Positions 1 through 5,215 of a DNA stretch of 5,215 bases are shown piece after piece; the first letter of the stretch is position 1, and each line of letters begins with the position of its first letter. The stretch spans positions 1 through 5,215 of the forward strand of contig JAAZEI010000187.1 in NCBI GenBank assembly GCA_012512355.1, in the 5' to 3' direction. Source of the stretch: Clostridiales bacterium. Lineage in GTDB: Bacteria > Bacillota > Clostridia > Christensenellales > Aristaeellaceae. The translations under genes and the position numbers were made by a program. A model generated the notes under the pieces. The model was given only the letters and a program-made list of their open reading frames with translations, did not search any database and was not told where the DNA came from.

Positions 1-347
1 AATGGCGCATCTATAGCATCCCGGCAAGCCAATATAGCATGGGCTGTTCCCCAGGGTTTTACTCGTCCCTCAGGCACAGTCAATCCCTCGGGCAGGTCGT
101 CAAGCTCTTGCATCACATATTGGACTTCCATTTTGTCTTCAACATGCTTGCCTACAATTTCTCGAAAATCATCTTTGATCTTATTGTTAACGATAAAAAT
201 AACTCTTTCAAAACCAACCTGCAGAGCATCATAAAGTGAATAATCAATTAAGCTTTCGCCATTTACACCAAAAGGTGTCATTTGTTTAAGACCGCCGAAA
301 CGGCTGCCAATACCGGCTGCCATAACAACAAGGATAGGTTTTTTCAT
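1..347 (-). CDS. Sugar-phosphate-type nucleotidyltransferase (NTP_transferase fold), 3' part outside window
   Basis: The gene reads leftwards from ATG at 347-345 and is still open at position 1, so 115 N-terminal residues are visible. A perfect AAGGAGG (356-362) sits 8 bases upstream and fixes the start. The protein opens with a beta strand (KKPILVVMAAG) running into the nucleotide-binding loop G12-x-G-S-R16-F-G-G-L-K21-Q, the signature of nucleotidyltransferases that join an NTP to a sugar phosphate or similar alcohol phosphate. PWGTAHA at residues 98-104 fits the family's second nucleotide/base-contacting segment. Full-length relatives are roughly 250-300 residues, so more than half is missing. 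The product is probably cytosolic and feeds cell-surface polysaccharide or choline/sugar activation, but the substrate cannot be read from this half. It diverges from the 71-residue membrane protein gene, so nothing to the right is in its operon. The family call is firm and the substrate unknown. Confidence 0.85.
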   Translation of the reverse strand, partial: MKKPILVVMAAGIGSRFGGLKQMTPFGVNGESLIDYSLYDALQVGFERVIFIVNNKIKDDFREIVGKHVEDKMEVQYVMQELDDLPEGLTVPEGRVKPWGTAHAILACRDAIDAP

Positions 348-383
348 TATTCGTTCCTCCTTCAATCGATTTGCTTTAATAAT

Positions 384-412
384 AGTATAGCTCATTTGAG
401 TATATTTGAGAA
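384..412 (-). promoter_or_regulatory. Probable sigma-A promoter of the nucleotidyltransferase gene
   Basis: On the minus strand, TTCTCA (407-412) is a weak -35 and TATACT (384-389) a good -10, with a 17-base spacer. The -10 lies about 36 bases before the start codon, which leaves room for a short leader with the AAGGAGG. The spacer contains CTCA-TT-TGAG (391-400) followed by a second TTTGAG (405-410 on the plus strand), a small dyad that could be an operator, though it is short enough to be chance. Confidence 0.5.
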
Positions 413-416
413 GTAA

Positions 417-445
417 TTGCAGCCTCCTGAATAATAGGATACAAT
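417..445 (+). promoter_or_regulatory. Probable sigma-A promoter of the 71-residue membrane protein gene
   Basis: TTGCAG (417-422) and TACAAT (440-445) are separated by 17 bases. The -10 matches consensus at five of six positions and the -35 at three. The hexamer pair lies back to back with the minus-strand promoter at 384-412, so the two units share a compact divergent control region. The leader before the ATG would be only about 15 bases and would carry GGAGG. Confidence 0.5.
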
Positions 446-466
446 TCAATCATGGAGGAATGAACC

Positions 467-682
467 ATGCAGCATAATTCGCAAGATTATTTTGATATAA
501 AAGACGAGAAAAGACAAGCCAGAAGAGATCGTTTGATGCTGGCTGCAGGAATGTCCAACTTTTTTAGTGTTATAGCAGGCGCTGCATTTATTTTGCTGCT
601 AATTTTATTGATTTTTAGTTTGCTTAATTGGCTAAATCAAGATATTCAGTCGAGTTTTGCTTTGTTTTTCTCTCGCTTTTAA
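467..682 (+). CDS. Small single-span membrane protein of unknown function (71 aa)
   Basis: I do not recognise this protein. The start is supported by GGAGG about 7 bases upstream of the ATG, and the gene ends in tandem TAA TAA stops. Residues 1-24 are strongly charged (DIKDEKRQARRDR, net basic just before the membrane). Residues about 31-54 form one long hydrophobic helix rich in Ile, Leu and Phe, followed by a short tail (NQDIQSSFALFFSRF). The basic segment before the helix predicts a cytoplasmic N terminus by the positive-inside rule. There is no signal-peptide cleavage site and no Cys or catalytic motif. It has its own promoter and lies 70 bases upstream of the glycosylase gene, which also has a candidate promoter, so a shared operon is possible but not shown. 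A membrane-complex accessory subunit is one guess. Being a real gene is more secure than any role. Confidence 0.7.
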   Translation: MQHNSQDYFDIKDEKRQARRDRLMLAAGMSNFFSVIAGAAFILLLILLIFSLLNWLNQDIQSSFALFFSRF

Positions 683-701
683 TAAACTTTCCGCATATTC
701 T

Positions 702-728
702 TTGACAGATGATTTTGCATGATATTAA
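702..728 (+). promoter_or_regulatory. Candidate promoter of the uracil-DNA glycosylase gene
   Basis: A perfect -35 TTGACA (702-707) precedes TATTAA (723-728) after 15 bases. The -10 carries an upstream TGn (720-722), that is, an extended -10, which can compensate for a short spacer. The site lies in the 70-base gap before the glycosylase gene. The short spacing and the four-of-six -10 keep this tentative. Confidence 0.4.
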
Positions 729-752
729 ACGACTCACACCAGGAGGATGGCA

Positions 753-1337
753 ATGCGAATTGAACAGGTTAATGCCATTTTTGCCGATGGAGTCAAAAAC
801 TCGGAATTGTTTCAAGAGAATACCTTGGTTTTTGGTGAAGGGAACACTTTTCAGCCCGTTCTCATGCTGATTGGTGAAGCACCGGGTGCTCAGGAAGTGC
901 GGGACCAAAGGCCCTTTGTGGGCAAAGCAGGAAAAAACTTGGATTATTTTTTAAAATCAATCCATCAAGACAGAAAAGATATTTACATTACCAATGCAGT
1001 CAAATTCAGACCGACAAAAATTAGCAACAGGGGAACATCGTCCAATCGCTCGCCAAGCCAATTAGAACAAGATGTTTTCAAGCCGTGGCTGTTAGAAGAG
1101 ATTGAACAAGTAAATCCAAATTTGATTGTAACTTTGGGCAATGTAGCTCTCCGAGTTCTTATGGGCCGTCATTATACGATTGGATCATGTCATGGAGAAA
1201 TAATGCAAGGTAAAGAAACGGGGCGCCTGGTTTTCCCGCTTTATCACCCTGCTGCAATCATTTATAATCATGAATTAAAAGAAACATATGAACGGGATTT
1301 AAACAAATTGAAGCATTTTCTTTCGGCACTCGAATAG
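753..1337 (+). CDS. Uracil-DNA glycosylase, family-4-like, lacking the iron-sulfur cysteines
   Basis: Predicted base-excision repair enzyme that removes uracil from DNA in the cytosol. I place the start at ATG 753, six bases after AGGAGG (741-746). The in-frame ATG at 747 touches that site and is too close. The 194-residue protein has the family-4 landmarks in order: VFGEGN (26-31), active-site loop GEAPGAQE (41-48), PFVG (54-57), ITNAVKFRP (79-87), a TLGNVAL segment (127-133) and HPAA (165-168). These match the GEAPGxxE and HP(S/A) motifs of UDG family 4. Classical members hold a [4Fe-4S] cluster with four Cys. Here the matching positions read G13, N16, F85 and F109, and the only Cys (146) is elsewhere. 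A roughly 7-residue insertion rich in Ser, Asn and Thr lies between F85 and F109. Fold and superfamily are clear. Activity on uracil is inferred and could have shifted to another base lesion. Confidence 0.85.
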   Translation: MRIEQVNAIFADGVKNSELFQENTLVFGEGNTFQPVLMLIGEAPGAQEVRDQRPFVGKAGKNLDYFLKSIHQDRKDIYITNAVKFRPTKISNRGTSSNRSPSQLEQDVFKPWLLEEIEQVNPNLIVTLGNVALRVLMGRHYTIGSCHGEIMQGKETGRLVFPLYHPAAIIYNHELKETYERDLNKLKHFLSALE

Positions 1338-1340
1338 TTA

Positions 1341-1349
1341 TGTTATAAT
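1341..1349 (+). promoter_or_regulatory. Extended -10 promoter element before nfeD-floA
   Basis: TGTTATAAT is a perfect TGn plus TATAAT. It starts three bases after the glycosylase stop and ends 10 bases before the nfeD ribosome binding site. No good -35 is visible (TTTCGG at 17 bases is poor), which is tolerable for an extended -10 promoter. It would let nfeD-floA be transcribed independently of the glycosylase gene. Confidence 0.5.
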
Positions 1350-1371
1350 TGGATTGAACGGAGGTAATCAT

Positions 1372-1872
1372 ATGGAGTTTGTAATGCAAAATCTACCGAT
1401 TATCATATGTGCTGTAGTTGGTATATTGCTGTTGATCGTTGAGTTCTTTATGCCGGGCTTTGGATTGCCCGGAATCGGAGGCCTTTTGCTGCTGCTCACC
1501 AGTGTTGTTTTAACGTGGTATGAACATGGGGCATATGCCGGATTGGGGGCGACATTGGTAATGATGGCTTTATCTGGCATTGCAATCACGCTGTCTGTCA
1601 AATCAACTACCAGTGGCAGGATATCGAGGTCACCCCTCATTTTAAAAGGATCTCAAAAAGAAGAAGATGGGTATCAGGCTGCGCCAAATTATGATCGATA
1701 TTTGTATAAGTCCGGCGTTGCTGAGACTGTACTTCGACCTGCAGGTATTGCTACGATTGAGGGAGAACGTATCAATGTAGTCAGTCGGGGTGGCTTTATC
1801 AATAAAGGTGACGTGGTTACTGTTGAAGCAATCGAAGGCGCGCGGATTCTCGTCAAACGAGTAGAAAGTTAG
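1372..1872 (+). CDS. nfeD: Short-form NfeD membrane protein, partner of FloA
   Basis: NfeD-type integral membrane protein, the usual genomic and physical partner of SPFH/flotillin proteins. I start at ATG 1372 because GGAGG (1360-1364) lies 7 bases before it. A TTG at 1354 in the same frame precedes the binding site and is rejected. The 166-residue product has three hydrophobic helices (about 8-27, 33-50 and 57-77), including the typical FMPGFGLPGIGG turn at 26-37, then a hydrophilic linker (79-110) and a C-terminal OB-fold-like domain (112-163) with the family pattern SGVAETVLRPAG, GERINVVSRGG and INKGDVV. It lacks the N-terminal ClpP-like serine protease domain of long NfeDs, so it is the short class and is not expected to be proteolytic. 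It precedes floA by 39 bases, matching the B. subtilis yqeZ-floA order, although YqeZ itself is a long form. Confidence 0.93.
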   Translation: MEFVMQNLPIIICAVVGILLLIVEFFMPGFGLPGIGGLLLLLTSVVLTWYEHGAYAGLGATLVMMALSGIAITLSVKSTTSGRISRSPLILKGSQKEEDGYQAAPNYDRYLYKSGVAETVLRPAGIATIEGERINVVSRGGFINKGDVVTVEAIEGARILVKRVES

Positions 1873-1911
1873 TTTGTTTTATAGACCTAAATTTGGAAGG
1901 AGCGATGATAT

Positions 1912-2922
1912 ATGTTATTCATGCCGGAAATCTTAACAGGTTTAATTATCTTGGTTGTTGTTTTGGTCATTGGTGTTTTCCTGCGATATGTCCCACTTGG
2001 CCTATGGATCAGGGCCAGGGCTTCAGGTGTACCTATCTCTATCCTGGCGCTTATCGGAATGAGGCTTCGGCGCATTTCACCTCAGCTAATACTTGACGCT
2101 CTCATTACAGCAACAAAAGCTGGCCTTGATATTAACGTCAATCAATTGGAGAGGCACTTTTTAGCAGGCGGTAATATTGAACGCGTCGTAAAGGCATTAA
2201 TCTCTGCTCAGCAGGCAGGCATTAAATTGACTTTTGAGCAAGCTTGCGCAATTGACCTGGCTGGACGCGATGTGCTTGAAGCTGTACAGATGTCCGTTAT
2301 CCCTAAAGTCATAGAAAGTCCGTCGGTTGCAGCCATCGCAAAAGACGGTATTGAGCTAAGAGCCAAAGCTAAAGTTACTGTGCGTACCAACATTCAGCAA
2401 TTGGTCGGCGGTGCCGGTGCAGAGACAGTCATGGCTCGTGTTGGTGAAGGCATTGTAACAACCATCGGTTCTGCAGATACACACAAAGCAGTGCTTGAGA
2501 ACCCAGACCTCATTAGCAAAAACGTACTAAATAAGGGACTTGATGCAGGGACTGCCTTTGAGATTCTTTCTATTGATATCGCGGATATTGATGTTGGGCG
2601 CAACATAGGCGCACAGCTGCAAATGGATCAGGCAGAGGCGGATCGCCGCATTGCGCAGGCTCGCGCTGAAGAACGTAGGGCAATGGCTGTAGCGCGTGAG
2701 CAGGAAATGAAGGCTCAGGTTCAGGAAATGCGGGCAAAAGTTGTTGCAGCAGAAGCTGAAATTCCCCTGGCTCTTGCTGAAGCGCTGCGCTCTGGCAGAC
2801 TTGGTGTGATGGATTATTATCAGCTTAAAAATGTTCAGTCTGACACACAAATGCGCGATGGCATTGCAAAAGCAGCAGAACCACATGTAAATAACGATAC
2901 AGATTTAACACGTAAAAAATGA
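1912..2922 (+). CDS. floA: Flotillin-like scaffold protein FloA
   Basis: Membrane-associated SPFH-domain protein that oligomerises into functional membrane microdomains, which organise signalling and secretion proteins and affect fluidity. GGAAGGAG (1895-1902) with a 9-base spacer sets the start. Its 336 residues are close to B. subtilis FloA (331). A hydrophobic membrane-inserted segment spans about 7-27. Next come the near-invariant stretches GMRLRR (49-54), [11 protein letters not shown] (70-80), FLAGGN (83-88), [17 protein letters not shown] (113-129), LVGGAGAET (164-172), [13 protein letters not shown] (175-187) and [17 protein letters not shown] (213-229). After that comes the Ala/Glu-rich coiled coil (about 236-295, with [10 protein letters not shown] and EAEIPLA) used for oligomerisation. 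It sits directly after nfeD, its standard partner, and is followed 42 bases later by a membrane-anchored hypothetical gene. No defects seen. Confidence 0.97.
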   Translation: MLFMPEILTGLIILVVVLVIGVFLRYVPLGLWIRARASGVPISILALIGMRLRRISPQLILDALITATKAGLDINVNQLERHFLAGGNIERVVKALISAQQAGIKLTFEQACAIDLAGRDVLEAVQMSVIPKVIESPSVAAIAKDGIELRAKAKVTVRTNIQQLVGGAGAETVMARVGEGIVTTIGSADTHKAVLENPDLISKNVLNKGLDAGTAFEILSIDIADIDVGRNIGAQLQMDQAEADRRIAQARAEERRAMAVAREQEMKAQVQEMRAKVVAAEAEIPLALAEALRSGRLGVMDYYQLKNVQSDTQMRDGIAKAAEPHVNNDTDLTRKK

Positions 2923-2964
2923 TTAAGCGACTAAAAAAGTCGAAGTTAAGCAGGAGGGATTAAA

Positions 2965-3462
2965 ATGGAAGGTTTAGTATCTGTTTTTATCTTTCTGATA
3001 TTTTTGTCTGTTATTTTCAATCGCAAACCCAAACAAGTTCAGAAGGAAACACCACGCAAACCTCTGATACCCATGCTTAAAAAAGATCCTTGGGCTCCGG
3101 ACACTTTCGTAACTGATCCGACTGATGTAAAATCAATGCTCCCCGAACAGAGTTTTCTTGAACCCGTTCAAGGTGAAGATACCGACAGGATTGTTGCTGA
3201 AGATAATTTTTGGTCGGCTAACGAGATAGACTCTTATTTTAATGATAATGCGTTTCAATCCTTGGAAGGTAAAAATATTTCTGATCACTCTGTTGACGCA
3301 AAGTTCAGCGAAAAAAAAGAACAAACTATTCCCAAACAGCGGCCTCAACCCTCAGTTTCAATTTTGCCTGAACTTGCACCTGAATCCCTGGTACAGGCTT
3401 TTGTAATGCAAGAAGTTTTGAATAGACCCCGTTATCTGCAGCACTATAAAAAGCATAGGTAG
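2965..3462 (+). CDS. Membrane-anchored acidic protein of unknown function behind floA (165 aa)
   Basis: I do not recognise this protein. AGGAGGG (2952-2958) six bases before the ATG makes the start secure. One N-terminal hydrophobic helix (about 2-18) is followed at once by basic residues (NRKPKQVQK), so the bulk should be cytoplasmic on an uncleaved anchor. Residues 42-128 are acidic and polar with little predicted structure, rich in Asp, Glu and Ser. The C-terminal block 138-163, beginning APESLVQAFVMQEVLNRPR and ending with a basic tail, looks like an amphipathic helix and is the part most likely to be conserved. The gene lies 42 bases after floA with no terminator between and just before the operon's terminator, so it is very probably co-transcribed with nfeD-floA. 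Same membrane face and operon suggest a FloA-associated role, which is inference only. Confidence 0.75.
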   Translation: MEGLVSVFIFLIFLSVIFNRKPKQVQKETPRKPLIPMLKKDPWAPDTFVTDPTDVKSMLPEQSFLEPVQGEDTDRIVAEDNFWSANEIDSYFNDNAFQSLEGKNISDHSVDAKFSEKKEQTIPKQRPQPSVSILPELAPESLVQAFVMQEVLNRPRYLQHYKKHR

Positions 3463-3480
3463 CTTCAATGGCATTTAAAC

Positions 3481-3516
3481 AATAAAACGCAGGCCTAAGC
3501 TTGCGTTTTATTTATT
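3481..3516 (+). terminator. Intrinsic terminator of the nfeD-floA unit
   Basis: A 14-base stem (3481-3494 with 3499-3512, one G-U pair) closes on the four-base loop CTAA. The core is AAAACGCA/TGCGTTTT and is followed by a T-rich run (3507-3517). It lies 18 bases after the stop of the 165-residue gene. The A-rich upstream arm means it could also terminate leftward transcription as a back-up for the tRNA unit. Confidence 0.88.
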
Positions 3517-3576
3517 TGGTGAGTTGACAGGATGAATTAAACAGAAGATATATGGAATCGTATTTATTTAAATAGA

Positions 3577-3610
3577 CAACAAAAAACCCAACATTACTAA
3601 ATGCTGAGTT
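3577..3610 (-). terminator. Intrinsic terminator of the Met-tRNA unit
   Basis: Read on the minus strand, AACTCAGCATT (3600-3610) pairs with AATGTTGGGTT (3585-3595) across the loop TAGT. The 11-pair stem has two G-U wobbles and runs into six consecutive T (3581-3586). It begins five bases after the encoded CCA of the elongator tRNA, as expected for a tRNA operon end. Confidence 0.88.
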
Positions 3611-3615
3611 GTGAA

Positions 3616-3692
3616 TGGTAGCGGCGATCGGATTTGAACCAATGACACTCCGGGTATGAACCGAATGCTCTAGCCAACTGAGCTACGCCGCC
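3616..3692 (-). tRNA. Elongator tRNA-Met (anticodon CAU)
   Basis: This 77-nt tRNA on the minus strand folds fully. The acceptor stem is GGCGGCG/CGCCGCT (G1-U72 wobble), the D-arm is GCTC/GAGC, and the anticodon stem TTCGG/CCGGA carries loop TTCATAC. The T-stem is ATTGG/CCGAT with loop TTCAAAT. The discriminator is A and CCA is encoded. Anticodon CAU could mean elongator Met or lysidine-modified tRNA-Ile2. The overall sequence, including GGCGG at the 5' end, loop TTCATAC and the G1-U72 pair, resembles the Bacillus elongator tRNA-Met, so I prefer Met. It is the second gene of the unit, four bases after tRNA-fMet. Confidence 0.9.
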
Positions 3693-3696
3693 AAAA

Positions 3697-3773
<77 letters not shown>

Positions 3774-3798
3774 TCATACGTCAAGCGACGCAAGCAGA

Positions 3799-3827
3799 AC
3801 TATACCTCGAAATGGGATGCTTGTCAA
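3799..3827 (-). promoter_or_regulatory. Strong sigma-A promoter of the tRNA-fMet/tRNA-Met unit
   Basis: On the minus strand a perfect -35 TTGACA (3822-3827) and -10 TATAGT (3799-3804, five of six) are separated by exactly 17 bases. Transcription should start near 3792, giving a leader of about 19 bases before the mature tRNA-fMet 5' end. The leader holds a small inverted repeat CGTC-AAGC-GACG (3779-3790). Confidence 0.88.
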
Positions 3828-3898
3828 TACCTATTTATATTTATTTGTGAATATAGGTCGATGTAAATAAAAGCAATCGTATAATGGTCAAAAGTCTC

Positions 3899-3914
3899 AA
3901 AACTGTATAGTTTT
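3899..3914. repeat. Short inverted repeat in the tRNA-upp divergent gap
   Basis: AAAACT (3899-3904) and AGTTTT (3909-3914) form a perfect 6-base dyad around GTAT. It lies about 40 bases upstream of the upp -35 and about 70 bases from the tRNA -35. The surrounding stretch 3828-3955 is AT-rich and shows no gene, no tRNA and no other clear signal. The dyad could be a regulator site or chance in AT-rich DNA. Confidence 0.3.
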
Positions 3915-3955
3915 CTATGTTTTAGGTTAAATTAATGTATTATCTCGTCAAATAC

Positions 3956-4667
<712 letters not shown>

Positions 4668-4688
4668 AAAAACATAATCATTCATAAT

Positions 4689-4715
4689 ATTTAGATCGAG
4701 GAGCGAAATCTAAAT
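4689..4715 (+). promoter_or_regulatory. Translation-initiation hairpin of the Cys/His-repeat protein gene
   Basis: ATTTAGAT (4689-4696) and ATCTAAAT (4708-4715) form a perfect 8-pair stem. The 11-base loop CGAGGAGCGAA displays the Shine-Dalgarno GAGGAG (4698-4703), while the first two bases of the ATG (4714-4716) lie in the stem. The stem is mostly A-T, so it should be weak and sensitive to temperature or occupancy. It is not a terminator because no T-run follows. Confidence 0.5.
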
Positions 4716-5215
4716 GAAAAGAAGTCGATTCTTAGCAATAACCTTTTGTTGTTTCGTGTTATTTCTAAGCATATCGGCTTCTTCTTTGTCTCAAGGCATC
4801 ATTCTGGATGAGCACATATATGAGAGTGATGATAAAATAATTTTTTCTTCAAATTGTGCGGAACATGAGAAAGAAGAATCTGGCTGTGAGATTGGTGGCG
4901 ATGCTCATCATAATGGCATTCAATCTCTTGAACATACTTGGTCAGGCTGGATTATTAAGACTCATCCAACCTGTGCATATTCAGGGAAGCAGTATGCTAA
5001 GTGTCTTGAATGCGGTATAATAAAGGAAGAAGATATACCGCCAAACAATATGCATCAATATGGCAAAGATGTTTTAACAAAGCTTGCTACCTGTCAGAGC
5101 CCGGGAGAAATCACCTATACCTGTAAAATATGCAAAGCACAACTCGTCGAACAAAAAGACAAATTAAAGCATGAATTCGGCAGCTGGGAATCCGTTGGGA
5201 ATACACCCTGTAACC
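4714..5215 (+). CDS. Secreted Cys/His-rich repeat protein, 3' end outside window
   Basis: Open to the window edge, with 167 residues visible. ATG 4714 follows GAGGAG by 10 bases. The N terminus is a typical signal peptide: basic MKRSR, then a hydrophobic core (about 6-21), then a small-residue SASS region with probable cleavage near 20-26. The mature protein is acidic at first (C48, C58 and an HH pair at 65-66). It then enters tandem units of H-x12-C-x9-C-x2-C: unit 1 H74, C87, C97, C100; unit 2 H114, C127, C137, C140; unit 3 begins H153, C166. Units recur every 39-40 residues and share a TC-x3-G core (PTCAYSG, ATCQSPG). This pattern resembles the Cys-rich repeats seen in surface proteins of anaerobic Firmicutes, where metal binding is plausible. 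I know no defined function. It follows upp by 46 bases and may be read through from it, but no functional link is evident. No anchor motif is visible because the C terminus is missing. Confidence 0.8.
   Translation, partial: MKRSRFLAITFCCFVLFLSISASSLSQGIILDEHIYESDDKIIFSSNCAEHEKEESGCEIGGDAHHNGIQSLEHTWSGWIIKTHPTCAYSGKQYAKCLECGIIKEEDIPPNNMHQYGKDVLTKLATCQSPGEITYTCKICKAQLVEQKDKLKHEFGSWESVGNTPCN
4933..5211 (+). repeat. Protein-level tandem repeat, H-x12-C-x9-C-x2-C
   Basis: Two complete units (codons for H74 to C100 and H114 to C140) and the start of a third (H153 to C166) keep identical His-Cys and Cys-Cys spacings. The DNA of the units is not similar enough to look like a recent duplication. Only the Cys, His, Gly and Thr positions are held. 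The array continues past the window end. Confidence 0.75.

Noticed and set aside
39..239. Open frame on the plus strand that could encode a 66-residue protein.
   Set aside because: It lies entirely antisense to the nucleotidyltransferase, whose reading frame has clear family motifs, and has no ribosome binding site.
624..908. Minus-strand open frame of 94 codons over the glycosylase start.
   Set aside because: It overlaps two well-supported plus-strand genes, has no convincing ribosome binding site, and its product shows no recognisable domain.
2527..2886. Minus-strand open frame of 119 codons inside floA.
   Set aside because: It is antisense to the highly conserved FloA coding sequence, and its Cys/Phe-rich composition is what the complement of the Ala/Glu-rich coiled coil would give.
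2928..2942. CGACT-AAAAA-AGTCG hairpin after floA as a terminator.
   Set aside because: The stem is only five pairs and no T-run follows. A strong ribosome binding site for the next gene lies just downstream, so read-through is expected.
3524..3554. A perfect TTGACA (3524-3529) between the two facing terminators, possibly a plus-strand promoter making RNA antisense to the tRNAs.
   Set aside because: The -10 options at proper spacing are poor (GATATA at 17 bases, TATATG at 19), and no gene or structured RNA follows on the plus strand before upp.
3899..3914. AAAACT-GTAT-AGTTTT dyad as a terminator or riboswitch element.
   Set aside because: The six-pair A-T-rich stem lies upstream of the upp promoter, outside any predicted transcript, so at most it is a DNA-level operator.

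Overview
The window looks like chromosome of a low-GC Gram-positive-type anaerobe (Firmicutes in the broad sense). The grounds are strong GGAGG-type ribosome binding sites, consensus sigma-A promoters with 17-bp spacers, the NfeD-FloA pair, a Bacillus-like Upp, and Bacillus-like Met tRNAs with encoded CCA. Clostridia or Negativicutes is my guess for the class, but nothing in the window proves it. There are no insertion sequences, phage genes or CRISPR arrays.

Layout. At the left edge a minus-strand sugar-phosphate-type nucleotidyltransferase runs off the window (N-terminal 115 residues present). It diverges from a plus-strand series: a 71-residue single-span membrane protein, a family-4-like uracil-DNA glycosylase that has lost all four iron-sulfur cysteines, a short NfeD, the flotillin FloA, and an unrecognised 165-residue membrane-anchored acidic protein. 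This series ends at a strong hairpin terminator (3481-3516). Facing it on the minus strand is a two-gene tRNA unit, initiator tRNA-fMet then elongator tRNA-Met, with its own near-consensus promoter and intrinsic terminator. To the right, upp (uracil phosphoribosyltransferase) has a clear promoter and a short leader. It is followed without a visible terminator by a secreted Cys/His-rich repeat protein that is cut by the window end.

How the parts fit. nfeD-floA is a conserved membrane-microdomain module: FloA scaffolds form lipid-raft-like foci and NfeD's OB-fold domain is its usual partner. The 165-residue protein directly behind it is a candidate third member. The glycosylase (DNA uracil removal) and Upp (uracil salvage) are separate transcription units, and I infer no joint pathway.

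The least ordinary items are the cysteine-free glycosylase, the secreted protein with a strictly spaced H-x12-C-x9-C-x2-C repeat, and the hairpin that puts that gene's Shine-Dalgarno in a loop and its start codon in a stem. I did not find a convincing new multi-gene system. Most of the window is housekeeping.
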